Shown one piece after another: positions 37,157 to 46,700 of a stretch of DNA of 64,000 nucleotides (the stretch's first letter is position 1; every line of letters begins with the position of its first letter). The stretch is from Phenylobacterium koreense (GTDB lineage: Bacteria; Pseudomonadota; Alphaproteobacteria; Caulobacterales; Caulobacteraceae). The notes under the pieces were generated by a model. That model was not told the DNA's origin and did no database searches. It saw nothing but the letters and a program-made list of their open reading frames with translations. The stretch spans positions 429,482 to 493,481 of the forward strand of contig NZ_JBEPLU010000003.1 of assembly GCF_040545335.1 (NCBI RefSeq), written 5' to 3'. The position numbers and the translations under genes are program-made.

Positions 37157-38074
37157 TCAAAGCAGATCGGACGCCAAATCCCATAGGCGCGCGGCGTTTT
37201 CGGCGTCGAGTGCGTAGCGGGCGACGCCGCGGAAGTCGGCCGAGCGCGCGTCGAGCACGGATGCTTCACTACAGTCTTCAAAATAGCGTCCCGAAACGCC
37301 CGCAACGTGCGGCGAAGCCGCCAAAAGGACCGACGTGGCGGCGCCTTGTGGGGGCGACTTCCGCAATGCGACCGGCGCCCGCAAACCGCCAGTGTGGCGC
37401 TGTAGATTAGTGGCGATTGCGCCAGGGTTTAAAGCGTTCACACAAATCCCATCAGCCGCCCAACGCCTCCCTGCTTCCACAGCAAACAGGATCGCCGCCG
37501 TCTTTGACTGAGCGTACGCCAAGTATGGATCGTAAGTGAGGAACCGAAAGTGCGGATCGTCGAACTGCATCGGACCCATCAGGTTGGCGCTTGAGCTCAC
37601 CGATACGACCCGCGCGTCACCGGCGCTCTTCAGCGCCTCGTGCAAGCCCAGCGCAAGGGCGAAATGGCCCACAAAGTTTGTGGCGAACTGCAGTTCGCAG
37701 CCCTGAGGCGATCGTTCGAGTTCAGGCAGCGCCATGATGCCGGCGTTGTTGATCAACATGTCCACCGGACCGCGCCACCTATCGACAAAGTCTGTTACTG
37801 TTTCGAGCCGGGCGAGATCCAAAAACGCTGCGTAAATCGCGGTACTACCCGTAGAGGCTTTCAGTTCAGCGATCGCTGACCCAGCCGCTTCCGGCCTCCG
37901 CACCGCAAGCGTCACCTCGGCGCCTGCTGCGGCCAAGGCTCGAGCCGTTTCGAGGCCAATGCCAGAGGCGCCGCCGGTGACTATGGCTCGCCGGCCGGTT
38001 AGGTCGACCCCGGCCAAGACGTCGGCGGCGGCTGAGGTGAAGCCGAAAGGCGTTGTGATCAGAGTATGGTTCAT
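37157..38074 (-). CDS. SDR family oxidoreductase
   Basis: 305 residues of the same subgroup as the SDR at 4.05-5.01 kb: FGFTSAADVLAGVDLTGR precedes the TGGASGIGLETARAL cofactor motif (near residues 34-48), NNAGIM follows and the catalytic segment S...YAQSK is near 185. Complete in length. It lies in the accessory region with a 218-base gap from a DsrE-type gene upstream on the same strand. Reaction: NAD(P)-linked alcohol/ketone conversion, substrate unknown. Confidence 0.85.
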   Translation of the reverse strand: MNHTLITTPFGFTSAAADVLAGVDLTGRRAIVTGGASGIGLETARALAAAGAEVTLAVRRPEAAGSAIAELKASTGSTAIYAAFLDLARLETVTDFVDRWRGPVDMLINNAGIMALPELERSPQGCELQFATNFVGHFALALGLHEALKSAGDARVVSVSSSANLMGPMQFDDPHFRFLTYDPYLAYAQSKTAAILFAVEAGRRWAADGICVNALNPGAIATNLQRHTGGLRAPVALRKSPPQGAATSVLLAASPHVAGVSGRYFEDCSEASVLDARSADFRGVARYALDAENAARLWDLASDLL

Positions 38075-38292
38075 GGCGCGTCTCCTTGCACCTCGGGCCG
38101 CGGGCGCCGAAAGCGGCGCGGGTGGATCGTTTCGGGAGGGTCGGCCCTGTCACGCCGAGACGCTCGGACCCGACATGTCAGTTCTGGCGAACACCGTCAG
38201 ATCGCTCCCGTGTACCCGCGGCGGACCGGTGACCGTAGCGTTTCTCCAACCGCGCGGCCCCAGGCTCGCAGGCCTCCACCGCACGTCCAATG

Positions 38293-38595
38293 CTATCCCT
38301 CGGTGATCTTCACGAAGCCCTGCTGCACGAGTTGGATGGTGCGGGACATGGCGTCAGTGTTGATCATTACGCCCGGGAGGAGATCGGAATTACCCCAGCC
38401 GTTCACTCGCGCCGTAGCGCCGCAAAGCTCAACCTGGACCCCGCGTGCGGCAAGCTCGGCGAGCAGTTGCCGGTAGTGAAAGATCGCTGCGGGAAGGTCG
38501 CCCTCGAACTGCAGCGCCCCGATGCTGTGCACGGACCTTACGCTGTCGAGGACCACAGGGCGATCAACGTTCAGGGCGGAAGCAGGGTTCTTCAA
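38293..38595 (-). CDS. DsrE family protein
   Basis: 100 residues with a TTG start; GGAG lies seven bases upstream (CGGAGTAGACCC). The C-terminal part, GVQVELCGATARVNGW...DLLPGVMINTDAMSRTIQLVQQGFVKI, matches DsrE/DsrF-like proteins in which one Cys acts in sulfur transfer or binding; Cys 60 (in VELCG) would be that residue. The N-terminal half is atypical and may be degenerate. The strand and spacing suggest co-transcription with the SDR gene. Role unknown. Confidence 0.6.
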   Translation of the reverse strand: MKNPASALNVDRPVVLDSVRSVHSIGALQFEGDLPAAIFHYRQLLAELAARGVQVELCGATARVNGWGNSDLLPGVMINTDAMSRTIQLVQQGFVKITEG

Positions 38596-39137
38596 GGGTC
38601 TACTCCGTTCGGCGGGGCCAGATCAGACCCGCCTATAGGCCGGGTCAGTTGTGTTCGCTGTCATCACAGGGAACACTTCTCAGGGCTTGGACGAGACCTC
38701 GCCGCTTTGGACGCAAGCGGGTTTCAGCCGATCACCAAGCCGCTGCGGCGCGTCGGGCGACCGACAGGCCGAGGGTAAAAGCCGGGGCAGAAGGCTAATC
38801 CCGACACTGCTGAGGCGTCACGATCGCAGCGACGGCGTTTAGTTCGGAACACCGCATAGACTTCAGAGCCAACCGTTCCGGTCCAATAGCCTGCAGCCGG
38901 AAGTGGGACAGCGCACCGGCGACGTCGTGTAGTCGCGAGCGCCGCGCCCCCGCCCGGCGTGGCCCTGTCAGGCGCCGACTGCGGCGTGTGGAATTGCACG
39001 TCGACACGTCTTCACATCCGCTCACATCGCCTAACGGCGTGGGGCAGCGAGAAAGGCGCAACCTTGGTGGCGCAGGGACCTCCTGCTGACCAGATCCGCC
39101 GGCGCATCGCCGGCCGATCACACCCAAGGAGTGAGCA
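38596..39137. other. Intergenic region with no gene I can support
   Basis: About 540 bases between the minus-strand DsrE gene and the plus-strand hydrolase. Frames up to 117 codons exist on both strands but show no start signal or recognisable motif. The promoters of both flanking genes must be here; CCAAGGAG at 39124-39131 is the ribosome-binding site of the hydrolase. Confidence 0.4.
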
Positions 39138-40109
39138 ATGGATCCTCAACTCAGCCCTCAGGGCGCCTCGCGTCGTGGACTCATGACTTCCGGCGTTGGG
39201 GTCGCCGCTGTGGCCGCCGCCGCCCCCCTCGCCGACGCGGCGCGCGCCGGGCCGGCCGCGAAGGATCCAGCCTCACAGGGATCTGGTTTCGTCGCCGCTA
39301 AGGACGGAGCGCAGATCTTCTACAAGGACTGGGGCTCCGGCCAGCCCATCGTTTTCAGCCACGGTTGGCCGCTGACTTCTGACGATTGGGACGCCCAGAT
39401 GATGTTCTTCGCCGATCAAGGCTTCCGGGTCGTCGCTCACGACCGCCGGGGCCACGGCCGATCGAGTCAGACGTGGGGCGGCAATGACATGGACACCTAC
39501 GCCGACGACCTGCGCGCCGTGGTAGGGGCGCTCGACCTGCGAAACGCCATTCACATTGGTCATTCGACCGGCGGCGGCGAAGTCACTCGCTACTTGGCGC
39601 GACACGGAACCGACCGGGCGTCGAAGGGCGTTCTGATCGGCGCCATCCCGCCGGTGATGGTCAAGAAGGCCACTAATCCCGAGGGCACGCCCCTTGAAGT
39701 GTTCGACGGTTATCGCACGGCGTTGCTGGCCGATCGCGCGCAGCTCTACATCGACATCCCTACGGGTCCCTTCTATGGCTTCAATAGGCCTGGGGCGAAG
39801 GTCAGTCAGGGACTGATCAACAAATGGTGGCGTCAGGGCATGATGGGCAGCGTCAAGGCGGGCTACGACTGCATCAAGGTTTTTTCAGAAACTGACTTCA
39901 CCGACGATCTCAAGAAGATCGACATCCCGGTTTTGGTGATGCACGGGGAGGACGATCAGGTCGTGCCCTATAAGGACGCGGCTCTTAAGTCGGCAAAGCT
40001 GCTGTCGAAGGGCTTGCTGAAGACCTACCCCGGGCTTCCGCACGGCATGGCCACGACCCACGCCGACCTGATCAACGCGGACATTCTGGCTTTCATTCGT
40101 CGTGCATGA
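39138..40109 (+). CDS. Secreted alpha/beta hydrolase, non-haem chloroperoxidase-like
   Basis: 323 residues. N-terminal Tat-like signal ([20 protein letters not shown]). The mature part matches the cofactor-free chloroperoxidase/arylesterase group: [16 protein letters not shown] oxyanion region, nucleophile elbow GHSTGGGE near residue 140, and late Asp ([10 protein letters not shown]) and His (GLPHGM). Such enzymes hydrolyse esters and can make peracids in vitro. Most members lack a signal peptide, so the export signal is a mild oddity. Monocistronic. Confidence 0.88.
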   Translation: MDPQLSPQGASRRGLMTSGVGVAAVAAAAPLADAARAGPAAKDPASQGSGFVAAKDGAQIFYKDWGSGQPIVFSHGWPLTSDDWDAQMMFFADQGFRVVAHDRRGHGRSSQTWGGNDMDTYADDLRAVVGALDLRNAIHIGHSTGGGEVTRYLARHGTDRASKGVLIGAIPPVMVKKATNPEGTPLEVFDGYRTALLADRAQLYIDIPTGPFYGFNRPGAKVSQGLINKWWRQGMMGSVKAGYDCIKVFSETDFTDDLKKIDIPVLVMHGEDDQVVPYKDAALKSAKLLSKGLLKTYPGLPHGMATTHADLINADILAFIRRA

Positions 40110-40180
40110 GCGCGGCGCCGTCGCAGCTTAGCATTGCACCATCGAGCTCTGGCGCCGGCGGCAACGCCGGCGCCATTCCT

Positions 40181-41035
40181 TTAGGGACGGGGCGCGTGCC
40201 GGCCCTGACGTGAGGCGGCGAGGGTAAGTGAGAATCGTGCGCCGCGCCCCGGCGCGCTCGCGAGGCCAATTTGAACGCCCAGCCGTTCGGCGGAGTCGCG
40301 GACGATGGCGAGACCAAGCCCCAGGCCCTCCATATCTGAGGCGCCCCGGCGGTGCGGTTCGAACAACGCGGCTACGCCGTCAACGTCCAGGCCCGGCCCC
40401 GTATCGACGATGTCGATGCGGCAACCGCCGGCCTGTCGCCGAACGCCCACTACAACGCCGCCCGCCCGAGTGTGGCCCACGGCGTTGCCGATGAGGTTGC
40501 GCACAGCCGTCAGCAGGAGCTTCGGGTCGGCAATCACCGATAAGTTGCTGTCGACGACAGCCAGGCGCAGGCCTTTTACGGCCGCGTGGTGGCGCCATTC
40601 GTTGGTAGCAGCGCGCAAAAGCGCCCCCAGCCTGGTCCGCACCGGCTCAGGCTCCGAAAGTCGCGCCGAGCGGGCGAGATCGGCGAGGCTGGCGGCCAAG
40701 TTGCGCACCTCGGCGCGCGCAATCGCTAGCCAGTCGGGACTGCCGGTCCGCGCGTCCTGCGTCGCCACGCGGTCCAGCGCCAACAGGACGACCTGGAGGG
40801 GTTGGCGCAGATCATGGCCTGCAATCGCGAGGAGGTAGGCCAGTCTTCGAGCCTCGTCATGCGCGCGATTGAGTTCCGCCTCGAGACCTACGCCGTCCGG
40901 CTCGACCTGCGCCTCGAGACGGCCAAAGACGACGCCATCGGCTGAGGTCCCCATCACTGGCGAAATTTCTCGCCACGCGCCTCGGTCGGCGGATTGGCGG
41001 CGCCTGCGTGGCGCTCCTTGGGGTTCGAACATCAT
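40181..41035 (-). CDS. Orphan cytoplasmic sensor histidine kinase
   Basis: 284 residues. HisKA box AGHDLRQPLQVVLLALDRV near residue 76, N box NLIGNAVGHTRAGG, D box DTGPGLD and G box GLGLAI are present, so the catalytic core is complete; the C-terminus is basic. There is no membrane segment and only a short N-terminal region, so the signal is probably delivered by another protein. No response regulator is adjacent. Start chosen at 41035 (ATG with TGGAG seven bases upstream) over a TTG at 41047. Confidence 0.85.
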   Translation of the reverse strand: MMFEPQGAPRRRRQSADRGAWREISPVMGTSADGVVFGRLEAQVEPDGVGLEAELNRAHDEARRLAYLLAIAGHDLRQPLQVVLLALDRVATQDARTGSPDWLAIARAEVRNLAASLADLARSARLSEPEPVRTRLGALLRAATNEWRHHAAVKGLRLAVVDSNLSVIADPKLLLTAVRNLIGNAVGHTRAGGVVVGVRRQAGGCRIDIVDTGPGLDVDGVAALFEPHRRGASDMEGLGLGLAIVRDSAERLGVQIGLASAPGRGARFSLTLAASRQGRHAPRP

Positions 41036-41244
41036 GGCGGGCTCCAAAAGAGGGTGGCCGCCAGGCTAGGGCGTGCAGACAGGCGGAGCTTGTCACCCCA
41101 TGGCGTAGCCGCAGCCGCCACGTCCAAATCTTGGGACGATCTCACAACGTCTTTCGCCAGCTCACGCGCTCTTCCTCGCTAGCCAGCCCCCGGCGGCCTT
41201 AGCTGACGGCGTAGCGCTTCCAAGCCGTCATCAAGGATACGACC

Positions 41245-42180
41245 ATGAACGTCTCACGCGCGGGCCACGTAGCGCCGGCCACCTTTCTCGCCATCGCACT
41301 GACAGCTTACGCATCGCCGAGCCCGGCCTCGGCAAGCCCTTACAGCGATATCAACCAAGCCGCCGCCACGTCCCCGATCACGGTCTACCCGCTACGCGGC
41401 GGCGTGAGCATGCTCGAGGGCTCAGGGGGCAATATCGGGGTGCTTGCGGACGTCGACGGGATGCTTCTCGTCGACACCGGGATCGCGGTCTCTCAGGCGA
41501 AGATCGAGGCCGCCCTTGCGGGACTATCGAAGGGCCCGATCCGCTATGCGGTGAACACCCATTGGCACTGGGACCACACGGATGGCAACGCATGGGTGCA
41601 TCGGGCTGGAGCCGAGATAGTCGCCGCGCGCAACGCCGCCGAACATCTCCAGCAGACGCTCCGCGTTGTGGAGTGGGAGCACACATTCACCCCCGTGGAG
41701 GCCGCCGCGCGGCCTGCCCAGACGATTTCAGCTGAGAAGATTATCGCCATGGGCGATGAGCGCGTGCGTATTCGCCCTTATCACCCCGGCCACACCGACG
41801 GCGACCTCTCGGTCTACTTCCAGCGCGCCAACGTGCTGGTGACTGGCGACACGCTTTGGAACGGGGTCTATCCGTTCATCGACTATGTCGGCGGGGGCGG
41901 CATCGACGGTGCAATACGCGCCGCCGAGGCGAACCTCACCATGTCGGGACCGGCGACGATAATCATCCCCGGCCACGGCCCGGTGGCGAGCCGCGATGAC
42001 CTCAAGGCGTTCCGCGACATGTTGGTGGAAATCCGTCGTCGTGTGGCCTCGCTGAAGGCGCAAGGCAAGACACTTGCCGAAGTCCAGGCCGCTAAGCCGA
42101 CCGCTGACTACGACGGCAAGTGGGGAGGCTCGATCATCAACGGCGAGCTCTTCACGGCCCTGGTCTACCGCGGGGTCTGA
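41245..42180 (+). CDS. Secreted MBL-fold metallo-hydrolase
   Basis: 311 residues with a signal peptide (LAIALTAYASPSPASA). Zinc motif NTHWHWDHTDGN near residue 111, third His ligand in HPGHTDGD, Asp in TGDTLWNG and the last His in GHGPVAS, so both metal sites are complete. The sequence resembles QuiP/SoxH-like and subclass-B3-related hydrolases; beta-lactamase activity is not implied. First of four plus-strand genes (with Gfo/Idh, MDR and AraC). Expected in the periplasm, substrate unknown. Confidence 0.85.
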   Translation: MNVSRAGHVAPATFLAIALTAYASPSPASASPYSDINQAAATSPITVYPLRGGVSMLEGSGGNIGVLADVDGMLLVDTGIAVSQAKIEAALAGLSKGPIRYAVNTHWHWDHTDGNAWVHRAGAEIVAARNAAEHLQQTLRVVEWEHTFTPVEAAARPAQTISAEKIIAMGDERVRIRPYHPGHTDGDLSVYFQRANVLVTGDTLWNGVYPFIDYVGGGGIDGAIRAAEANLTMSGPATIIIPGHGPVASRDDLKAFRDMLVEIRRRVASLKAQGKTLAEVQAAKPTADYDGKWGGSIINGELFTALVYRGV

Positions 42181-42311
42181 CCGCGCGATACGCCGCGCCA
42201 GTCCTGGCGCGGCCTCTCGAGGCGGTCTTCGTGGACCATGACGGCTGTCTGGCCGCGCCGCACGCCTGCCTGCCTGCAATCGGTCCTGCTTCCGGACCGC
42301 GGAGGTCTAAC

Positions 42312-43412
42312 GTGACGAACGCTTTTGCACCTATTGGCGTCGGCTTGATCGGCGCAAGTCCCTTGAACCCTGGCTGGGCGATGGCGGCCCACGTGCCGGC
42401 GATCGCGACCCTTCCTGACACTACGCTCGCCGGCGTGGCGACTAGCAGCCCGGCTTCGGCCGCCGCGGCCGCCGCAGCCCTGGGCGTCCCGGCCTATTCG
42501 GACCCGGATCTGCTCATTCGAGACCCCGCTGTCGACCTCGTGGTCATCGCAGTAAAGGTTGAGCATCATCACAGATTGGCCGCTGCGGCGATCGACGCGG
42601 GAAAGCCGGTTTTTGTCGAATGGCCGTTGGGCCGGACGCTGGAAGAAGCCGAGGACCTCGCAGCGCGAGCCACGCGAGCAGGCGTACGCAGCTTCATTGG
42701 GCTACAAGGACGCTTTGCGCCGGCGGTTGAGCGAGTGCGCGAGCTAGTGAGCGGTGGCGCGCTCGGCCAAGTGCTTTCCACATGCCTTTCTGGTTCTGGA
42801 ATGATCTGGGGCGACAAGATCCCGCAGACCTTCGCCTACACGACGGTGAAGGAAGCCGGTGCGGGTTTGCTGGCGGTCCCTCTGATACACGCCCTAGACG
42901 CCCTCGCCTTCGCGCTTGGTGAAGTGAAGCACCTGTCAGCCAGCACCGCAGTCCAGCGACCCAATGTGGCGGTGCTGGAGACTGGAGAGGTTCTCGCCGC
43001 CACCGCGCCCGACCACGTCGCGGTGAGCGGGACGCTTACGGGCGGCGCGCTGCTGACCGCGCTCTATCGCGGCGGCCCCGTCCACGACGCCAACCTGCGG
43101 TGGGAGGTCAACGGAACGCTCGGCGACCTGATCGTCACCGCGGAGAACGGCAACTTGCAGGTCGCAGACCTCGAGCTTCACGGCGCTTGGGGAGAGGCCG
43201 AAGAATACGCGCCCATACCGCTGACGACACCAGAGAGCCGCGCCGGCTCTGGCGTGGGCGCCAATGTTCTGCGGACCTATCGCGCCATCGTCCATGACCT
43301 ACGCACCGGCGACAGCACCGCCCCTGACTTCACCCACGCCGTCCTTCGCCATCGGCTGCTGGCCGCCGTAGAGCGCGCCGCCGCCACCGGCCGCTCAGAG
43401 GATTTGTCCTGA
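42312..43412 (+). CDS. Gfo/Idh/MocA family oxidoreductase
   Basis: 366 residues from a GTG at 42312 with GGAGG six bases upstream; the frame is open earlier but shows no domain. Rossmann half with a GVGLIGAS start and the EWPLGR segment near residue 102, corresponding to the family's E-K-P motif in which Lys is here replaced by Trp; the Gfo/Idh C-terminal half follows (WEVNGTLGDLIVTAENGNLQ). The missing Lys is typical of galactose-80-like members that bind but may not reduce substrate. One-base overlap with the next gene. Confidence 0.8.
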   Translation: MTNAFAPIGVGLIGASPLNPGWAMAAHVPAIATLPDTTLAGVATSSPASAAAAAAALGVPAYSDPDLLIRDPAVDLVVIAVKVEHHHRLAAAAIDAGKPVFVEWPLGRTLEEAEDLAARATRAGVRSFIGLQGRFAPAVERVRELVSGGALGQVLSTCLSGSGMIWGDKIPQTFAYTTVKEAGAGLLAVPLIHALDALAFALGEVKHLSASTAVQRPNVAVLETGEVLAATAPDHVAVSGTLTGGALLTALYRGGPVHDANLRWEVNGTLGDLIVTAENGNLQVADLELHGAWGEAEEYAPIPLTTPESRAGSGVGANVLRTYRAIVHDLRTGDSTAPDFTHAVLRHRLLAAVERAAATGRSEDLS

Positions 43413-44422
43413 TGCCTTTGACAATGAAGCAATGGCAAATCCTGCCTGCCGGACTGGATCGGTTTCGCCAAACGCAGGTGGCGGTCCCGACGCCCGGACC
43501 GGGCGAGGCCCTGGTCCGCGTCCGCGCCGTCGCGCTCAACTACCGGGACGTCGCGATGGTGGACGGGACCATTCCTCCACCAGCGTCCGGGCCGATAGTC
43601 CCGGGCTCGGACGCGGCGGGCGAAGTCGTCGCACTTGGGTCGGGAGTCACGTGCCTTAGGATCGGCGAGGCGGTGATCGATGTAGACAACATCGGATGGT
43701 TTGACGGCCCGCCGCCCGCCCATGCAAACAGCGCGCCCGTGCTCGGCAGGCTTGCGGAATTCGTGGTCGTTCCGGCGGCGCAATTGGTCAGGGCGCCGAC
43801 CACGGTGAGCGCCATTTCCGCCAGCACCCTGCCTGTCGCGGGTCTGACCGCCTGGTTCGCGCTCGTGGAGGAAGGCCGCCTACGCGCGGGTCAAACGGTC
43901 GTGGTGCAGGGAACTGGCGGCGTGTCCATGTTCGCCGTCCAACTGGCGGCCGCGCACGGGGCCCGGGTGATCGTAACCTCGACATCCGACACGAAGCTGG
44001 AGCGCGCCATCGCCCTCGGCGCCAGCGCAGGCGTCAACCGGGTCGCCAATCCGGAGTGGGAACAAGTGGTGCTCGAGCTCACCGAAGGTCTCGGCGCGGA
44101 CCATGTTCTTGAGATGGCCGGGGGCGACAACCTCCGCCGCTCGCTGGCAGCCGTGAAGCTCGGCGGGAGAATTTCGTTGATCGGACTGCTTGACGATGCG
44201 GAGCTTCGGGCCCCGATGCTGGAGATCTTATTCAAGCGCGTCACCTTGGCGGCGATCGCCGTGGGCCATCGACGCGCTTTGCAGGATCTGGTCCAGGCCG
44301 TCGACCAACTCCGCCTCGAGCCGGTCGTCGATCGCGTCTATGCCTTCGACGACGCTCCGTTGGCCTTTGACCACCAGCGCCGCGGCCCGTTCGGGAAAGT
44401 CGTTATCGACTTGTCGGACTGA
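43412..44422 (+). CDS. Zinc-free or zinc-type MDR alcohol dehydrogenase / quinone reductase family
   Basis: 336 residues, medium-chain dehydrogenase fold: GroES-like N-terminal part (VRVRAVALNYRDVAMVDG), nucleotide motif VVVQGTGGVSMFAVQLA near residue 165, and the typical end FDHQRRGPFGKVVID. The zinc-ligand residues of classical alcohol dehydrogenases are largely absent, so a quinone-oxidoreductase-like enzyme is likely. Starts at the stop codon of the Gfo/Idh gene (TGATG), so the two are translated together. Same superfamily as the MDR at 46.7-47.7 kb on the other strand. Confidence 0.85.
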   Translation: MPLTMKQWQILPAGLDRFRQTQVAVPTPGPGEALVRVRAVALNYRDVAMVDGTIPPPASGPIVPGSDAAGEVVALGSGVTCLRIGEAVIDVDNIGWFDGPPPAHANSAPVLGRLAEFVVVPAAQLVRAPTTVSAISASTLPVAGLTAWFALVEEGRLRAGQTVVVQGTGGVSMFAVQLAAAHGARVIVTSTSDTKLERAIALGASAGVNRVANPEWEQVVLELTEGLGADHVLEMAGGDNLRRSLAAVKLGGRISLIGLLDDAELRAPMLEILFKRVTLAAIAVGHRRALQDLVQAVDQLRLEPVVDRVYAFDDAPLAFDHQRRGPFGKVVIDLSD

Positions 44423-44521
44423 GCACCTGGGGTTTCACGCCGCCTCACTGGGTCTCACGTGCCCTGGCCGCTCCCCAGCGCGAAGCTACTCCCATCGAAG
44501 CACACGCCTAACGGAGCTCAG

Positions 44522-45064
44522 ATGCAGCTTAGCCGCCCCCTCCCCCTGTCTGACGGCTCTGGCGCTCCGCCGGAGATGTTGCGGGCCCTGCTCTCCGAGG
44601 CTCTGACGCTCATCGACTCCAGTCGACCTGGCGCGAGAGCATGGCTTGATCAAGCGTTGCGCCTAGTCGAGCAACCGGGCGGACCGCTTAAACCTGGCCC
44701 GCACGGTCGCAATCCCAGGCTCGCGCCTTGGCAGGCGAGCCGGGTGGCGGCGTTTGTCACAAGCCATCTTGATGTCTGTATCCGGGTGGAGGATCTCGCG
44801 GCCTTGAGCCGCCTCACCCCCGGATATTTCTCGAAGGCGTTTCGCGGCACCTTTGGTCTGCCGCCTCACGCTTACCTCCTGGAACGCCGCATCGCCCGCG
44901 CCTGCGAGATGATGGTGGGGTCCGACGAGCCATTGGCGCAGATTGCATTGGCGTGTGGACTTTATGACCAAGCCCATTTCACGCGGGTGTTCCGAAAACG
45001 CTATGGCCAAGCGCCCGGCTCGTGGCGACGCCACCGGCGAAGGGCGCCTGGCGACCCCACCTAG
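44522..45064 (+). CDS. AraC family transcriptional regulator, short form
   Basis: 180 residues. Only the C-terminal two-helix-turn-helix AraC domain is clear (about residues 75-172: VEDLAALSRLTPGYFSKAFRGTFGLPPHAYLLERRIARA, then IALACGLYDQAHFTRVFRKRYG). The N-terminal 70 residues hold no cupin, so it lacks the classic ligand domain. ATG chosen with GGAG seven bases upstream. It ends the plus-strand cluster and may regulate it or the convergent redox operon. Confidence 0.88.
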   Translation: MQLSRPLPLSDGSGAPPEMLRALLSEALTLIDSSRPGARAWLDQALRLVEQPGGPLKPGPHGRNPRLAPWQASRVAAFVTSHLDVCIRVEDLAALSRLTPGYFSKAFRGTFGLPPHAYLLERRIARACEMMVGSDEPLAQIALACGLYDQAHFTRVFRKRYGQAPGSWRRHRRRAPGDPT

Positions 45065-45233
45065 CCTCGTTTTGACTGGGCTGGCCGCGCGCCCGAGAGC
45101 CATCGGCGCACGCACCGGCGAGGGGTGTCGCCTCGCGCGCCCGGCCCCTCCAGGTCGGCCGGCGCCCCGCTCGTCATCCCTCAGAAGACCATAGGCGGTT
45201 CGCAACGAAGCGACCGAATTCTCGGCGCTTGCC

Positions 45234-45728
45234 TCAGTCGAAGAGACTGACTGCGCCGCTCGTGGCCGTAGCGTCCGGCCCCAACTCCAAGAACGTCCGC
45301 TGCAATTCCAGCTCCGCGAGCCGCCAGCCGTCGCCGGCGCGGGTCCAGAGCTCATGATAGTGGCCAGCGCCCCTTAGGCTGACGTCCCCCTGGCCGTCTC
45401 GGGCCGGAAAGACGATGCGATCCGTCATGGCCCAGATTGCGGCGACCGTGTTGTCGTCCCGCCAGGTCAGCTCAGAATTGCTCACGCGATGCAGGGAGCG
45501 CGCGCCGGCCAACAGAGGCCTTGAGGCTGCGACCATCTCGCGCGGCGACGCGAATTGCTGGATGATTTCCCCCGCGACATCACGAAAGGTGAAGGGCGCG
45601 TCTGGAAGAGCCAAGCGTTCAAACGCTTCCCATTGCTTGGTGTCGACGAAACGGCAATAGCGGGACTTCGCCCGACGGATGGCTTCGCCGACCTCATAGG
45701 CGACGATGCCGTCTTTTATGCCGTTCAC
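45234..45728 (-). CDS. SnoaL-like / NTF2-fold protein
   Basis: 164 residues, a single NTF2-like cone: YEVGEAIRRAKSRYCRFVDTKQWEAFERLALPDAPF at the start, then the W-x-x-E-L-x-W and GAGHYHELWTRAGDGWRLAELELQR strand near residues 120-145. Such proteins include ring-hydroxylating dioxygenase beta-like and SnoaL-like isomerases or binding proteins. It is the last gene of the minus-strand five-gene redox operon and overlaps the azoreductase gene by four bases. Confidence 0.85.
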   Translation of the reverse strand: MNGIKDGIVAYEVGEAIRRAKSRYCRFVDTKQWEAFERLALPDAPFTFRDVAGEIIQQFASPREMVAASRPLLAGARSLHRVSNSELTWRDDNTVAAIWAMTDRIVFPARDGQGDVSLRGAGHYHELWTRAGDGWRLAELELQRTFLELGPDATATSGAVSLFD

Positions 45729-46333
45729 GCGGCAAGCTCCTTCAACGCATCGATCTCCTTCATCGCTGCGGCTATAGCGGCCGCTCGCCGCTCAGCCCCA
45801 TACCCAACCCCCTCCGCCCGGATGATCTTGACGTCGGTCACGCCAATAAAGCTCAACAGCTGCTGGATGTAGGGCTCGTGGAAATCGGTCGCCCGCGCGG
45901 GCTCTTCCATGTAGCGACCGCCACGGCTTTCCAGAACGATCGCCCGCTTGCCCGCCACCAGTCCGCGCACGACGCCGTCGACATAGGCGAAGGTCTCGCC
46001 GGGGCGCACCACATGGTCGAACCATGCACGGAGGGCTGTCGACAGGCCAAAGTTATACATGGGCGAACCGATCAGGATGAGGTCGGCCGCCCTGAGCTCG
46101 GCGATGAACTGGTCTGAGAGAAGGCGTGTCGCCCGCTCGGCGGGGGTGGCTGGCGTTCCCCTCACACCGGCGAGGGTCTCCGGCGTCAGATGTGGGGGCG
46201 GACGGATCGCCAAGTCGCGTCTCACCAGCCGGACCTCATATTGGGTCGAGACCACCGCCACTGCGTGGCCGACCAATCGCCGCGACACCGAATCTGGGCT
46301 CACGCCGCTGTTAAGGACGAGAACATTTCGCAT
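45725..46333 (-). CDS. FMN-dependent NADH-azoreductase
   Basis: 202 residues in the AzoR/AcpD flavodoxin-like family: NVLVLNSGVSPDSVSRRL at the N-terminus, the flavin-binding loop GSPMYNFGLSTALRAWFDHVVRPGETF near residue 90, and the YIQQLLSFIGVTDVKII segment near 160. It reduces azo dyes or quinones with NAD(P)H in two-electron steps. ATG at 46333 chosen; the frame is open to 46396. Adjacent tautomerase and quinone-reductase genes support a quinone or aromatic detoxification setting. Confidence 0.92.
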   Translation of the reverse strand: MRNVLVLNSGVSPDSVSRRLVGHAVAVVSTQYEVRLVRRDLAIRPPPHLTPETLAGVRGTPATPAERATRLLSDQFIAELRAADLILIGSPMYNFGLSTALRAWFDHVVRPGETFAYVDGVVRGLVAGKRAIVLESRGGRYMEEPARATDFHEPYIQQLLSFIGVTDVKIIRAEGVGYGAERRAAAIAAAMKEIDALKELAA

Positions 46334-46400
46334 CGCGAACTCCAATTGCGCGGCTTCGGATCGTATCGCTGTGAATGGCTGCGCAGGTCCTGGCAAAAGC

Positions 46401-46700
46401 CTAGCAGGTCGGCGGCGCCGCCTCGGCCCACTCGCCCCGTGTCTTGGGATGACCCGTGATGGTGGCGTCCATGGCCGCCACGCGCCCCATAGCCTCCTTC
46501 AGGGACTTTGGTCCTTCGAAGGGGCGGCCGCCAATGTGCCATCCGTCGGGATGCAACTCTTCGATCAGCACCCAGACGACCTCACGGAACGCTTCAGAGC
46601 CTTCGAAGCGAACCATCACGTCGGTGAGGGCCTTGGCCATCTCATGCTTCTGGTCGGGCGTGAAAACGCCTTCGACAAGTTTCACGTTCAGGAATGGCAT
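46401..46700 (-). CDS. 4-oxalocrotonate tautomerase family protein
   Basis: 99 residues starting MPFLNVKLVEGVFTPDQKHEMAKALTDVM. After removal of Met the catalytic Pro 1 would be exposed, as in 4-OT enzymes, but at 99 residues it is longer than the 60-70-residue 4-OT and closer to the tautomerase-like group that includes cis-CaaD-type lengths. Two ATGs are adjacent (46703 and 46700); the second is preferred as it has the better spacing to AGGAG and exposes Pro. The first ATG overlaps the stop of the MDR gene. Confidence 0.82.
   Translation of the reverse strand: MPFLNVKLVEGVFTPDQKHEMAKALTDVMVRFEGSEAFREVVWVLIEELHPDGWHIGGRPFEGPKSLKEAMGRVAAMDATITGHPKTRGEWAEAAPPTC

Noticed and set aside
38795..39127. 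Frames in the 38.6-39.1 kb gap
   Set aside because: No ribosome-binding site, no motif and biased arginine-rich composition typical of GC-rich noncoding frames.
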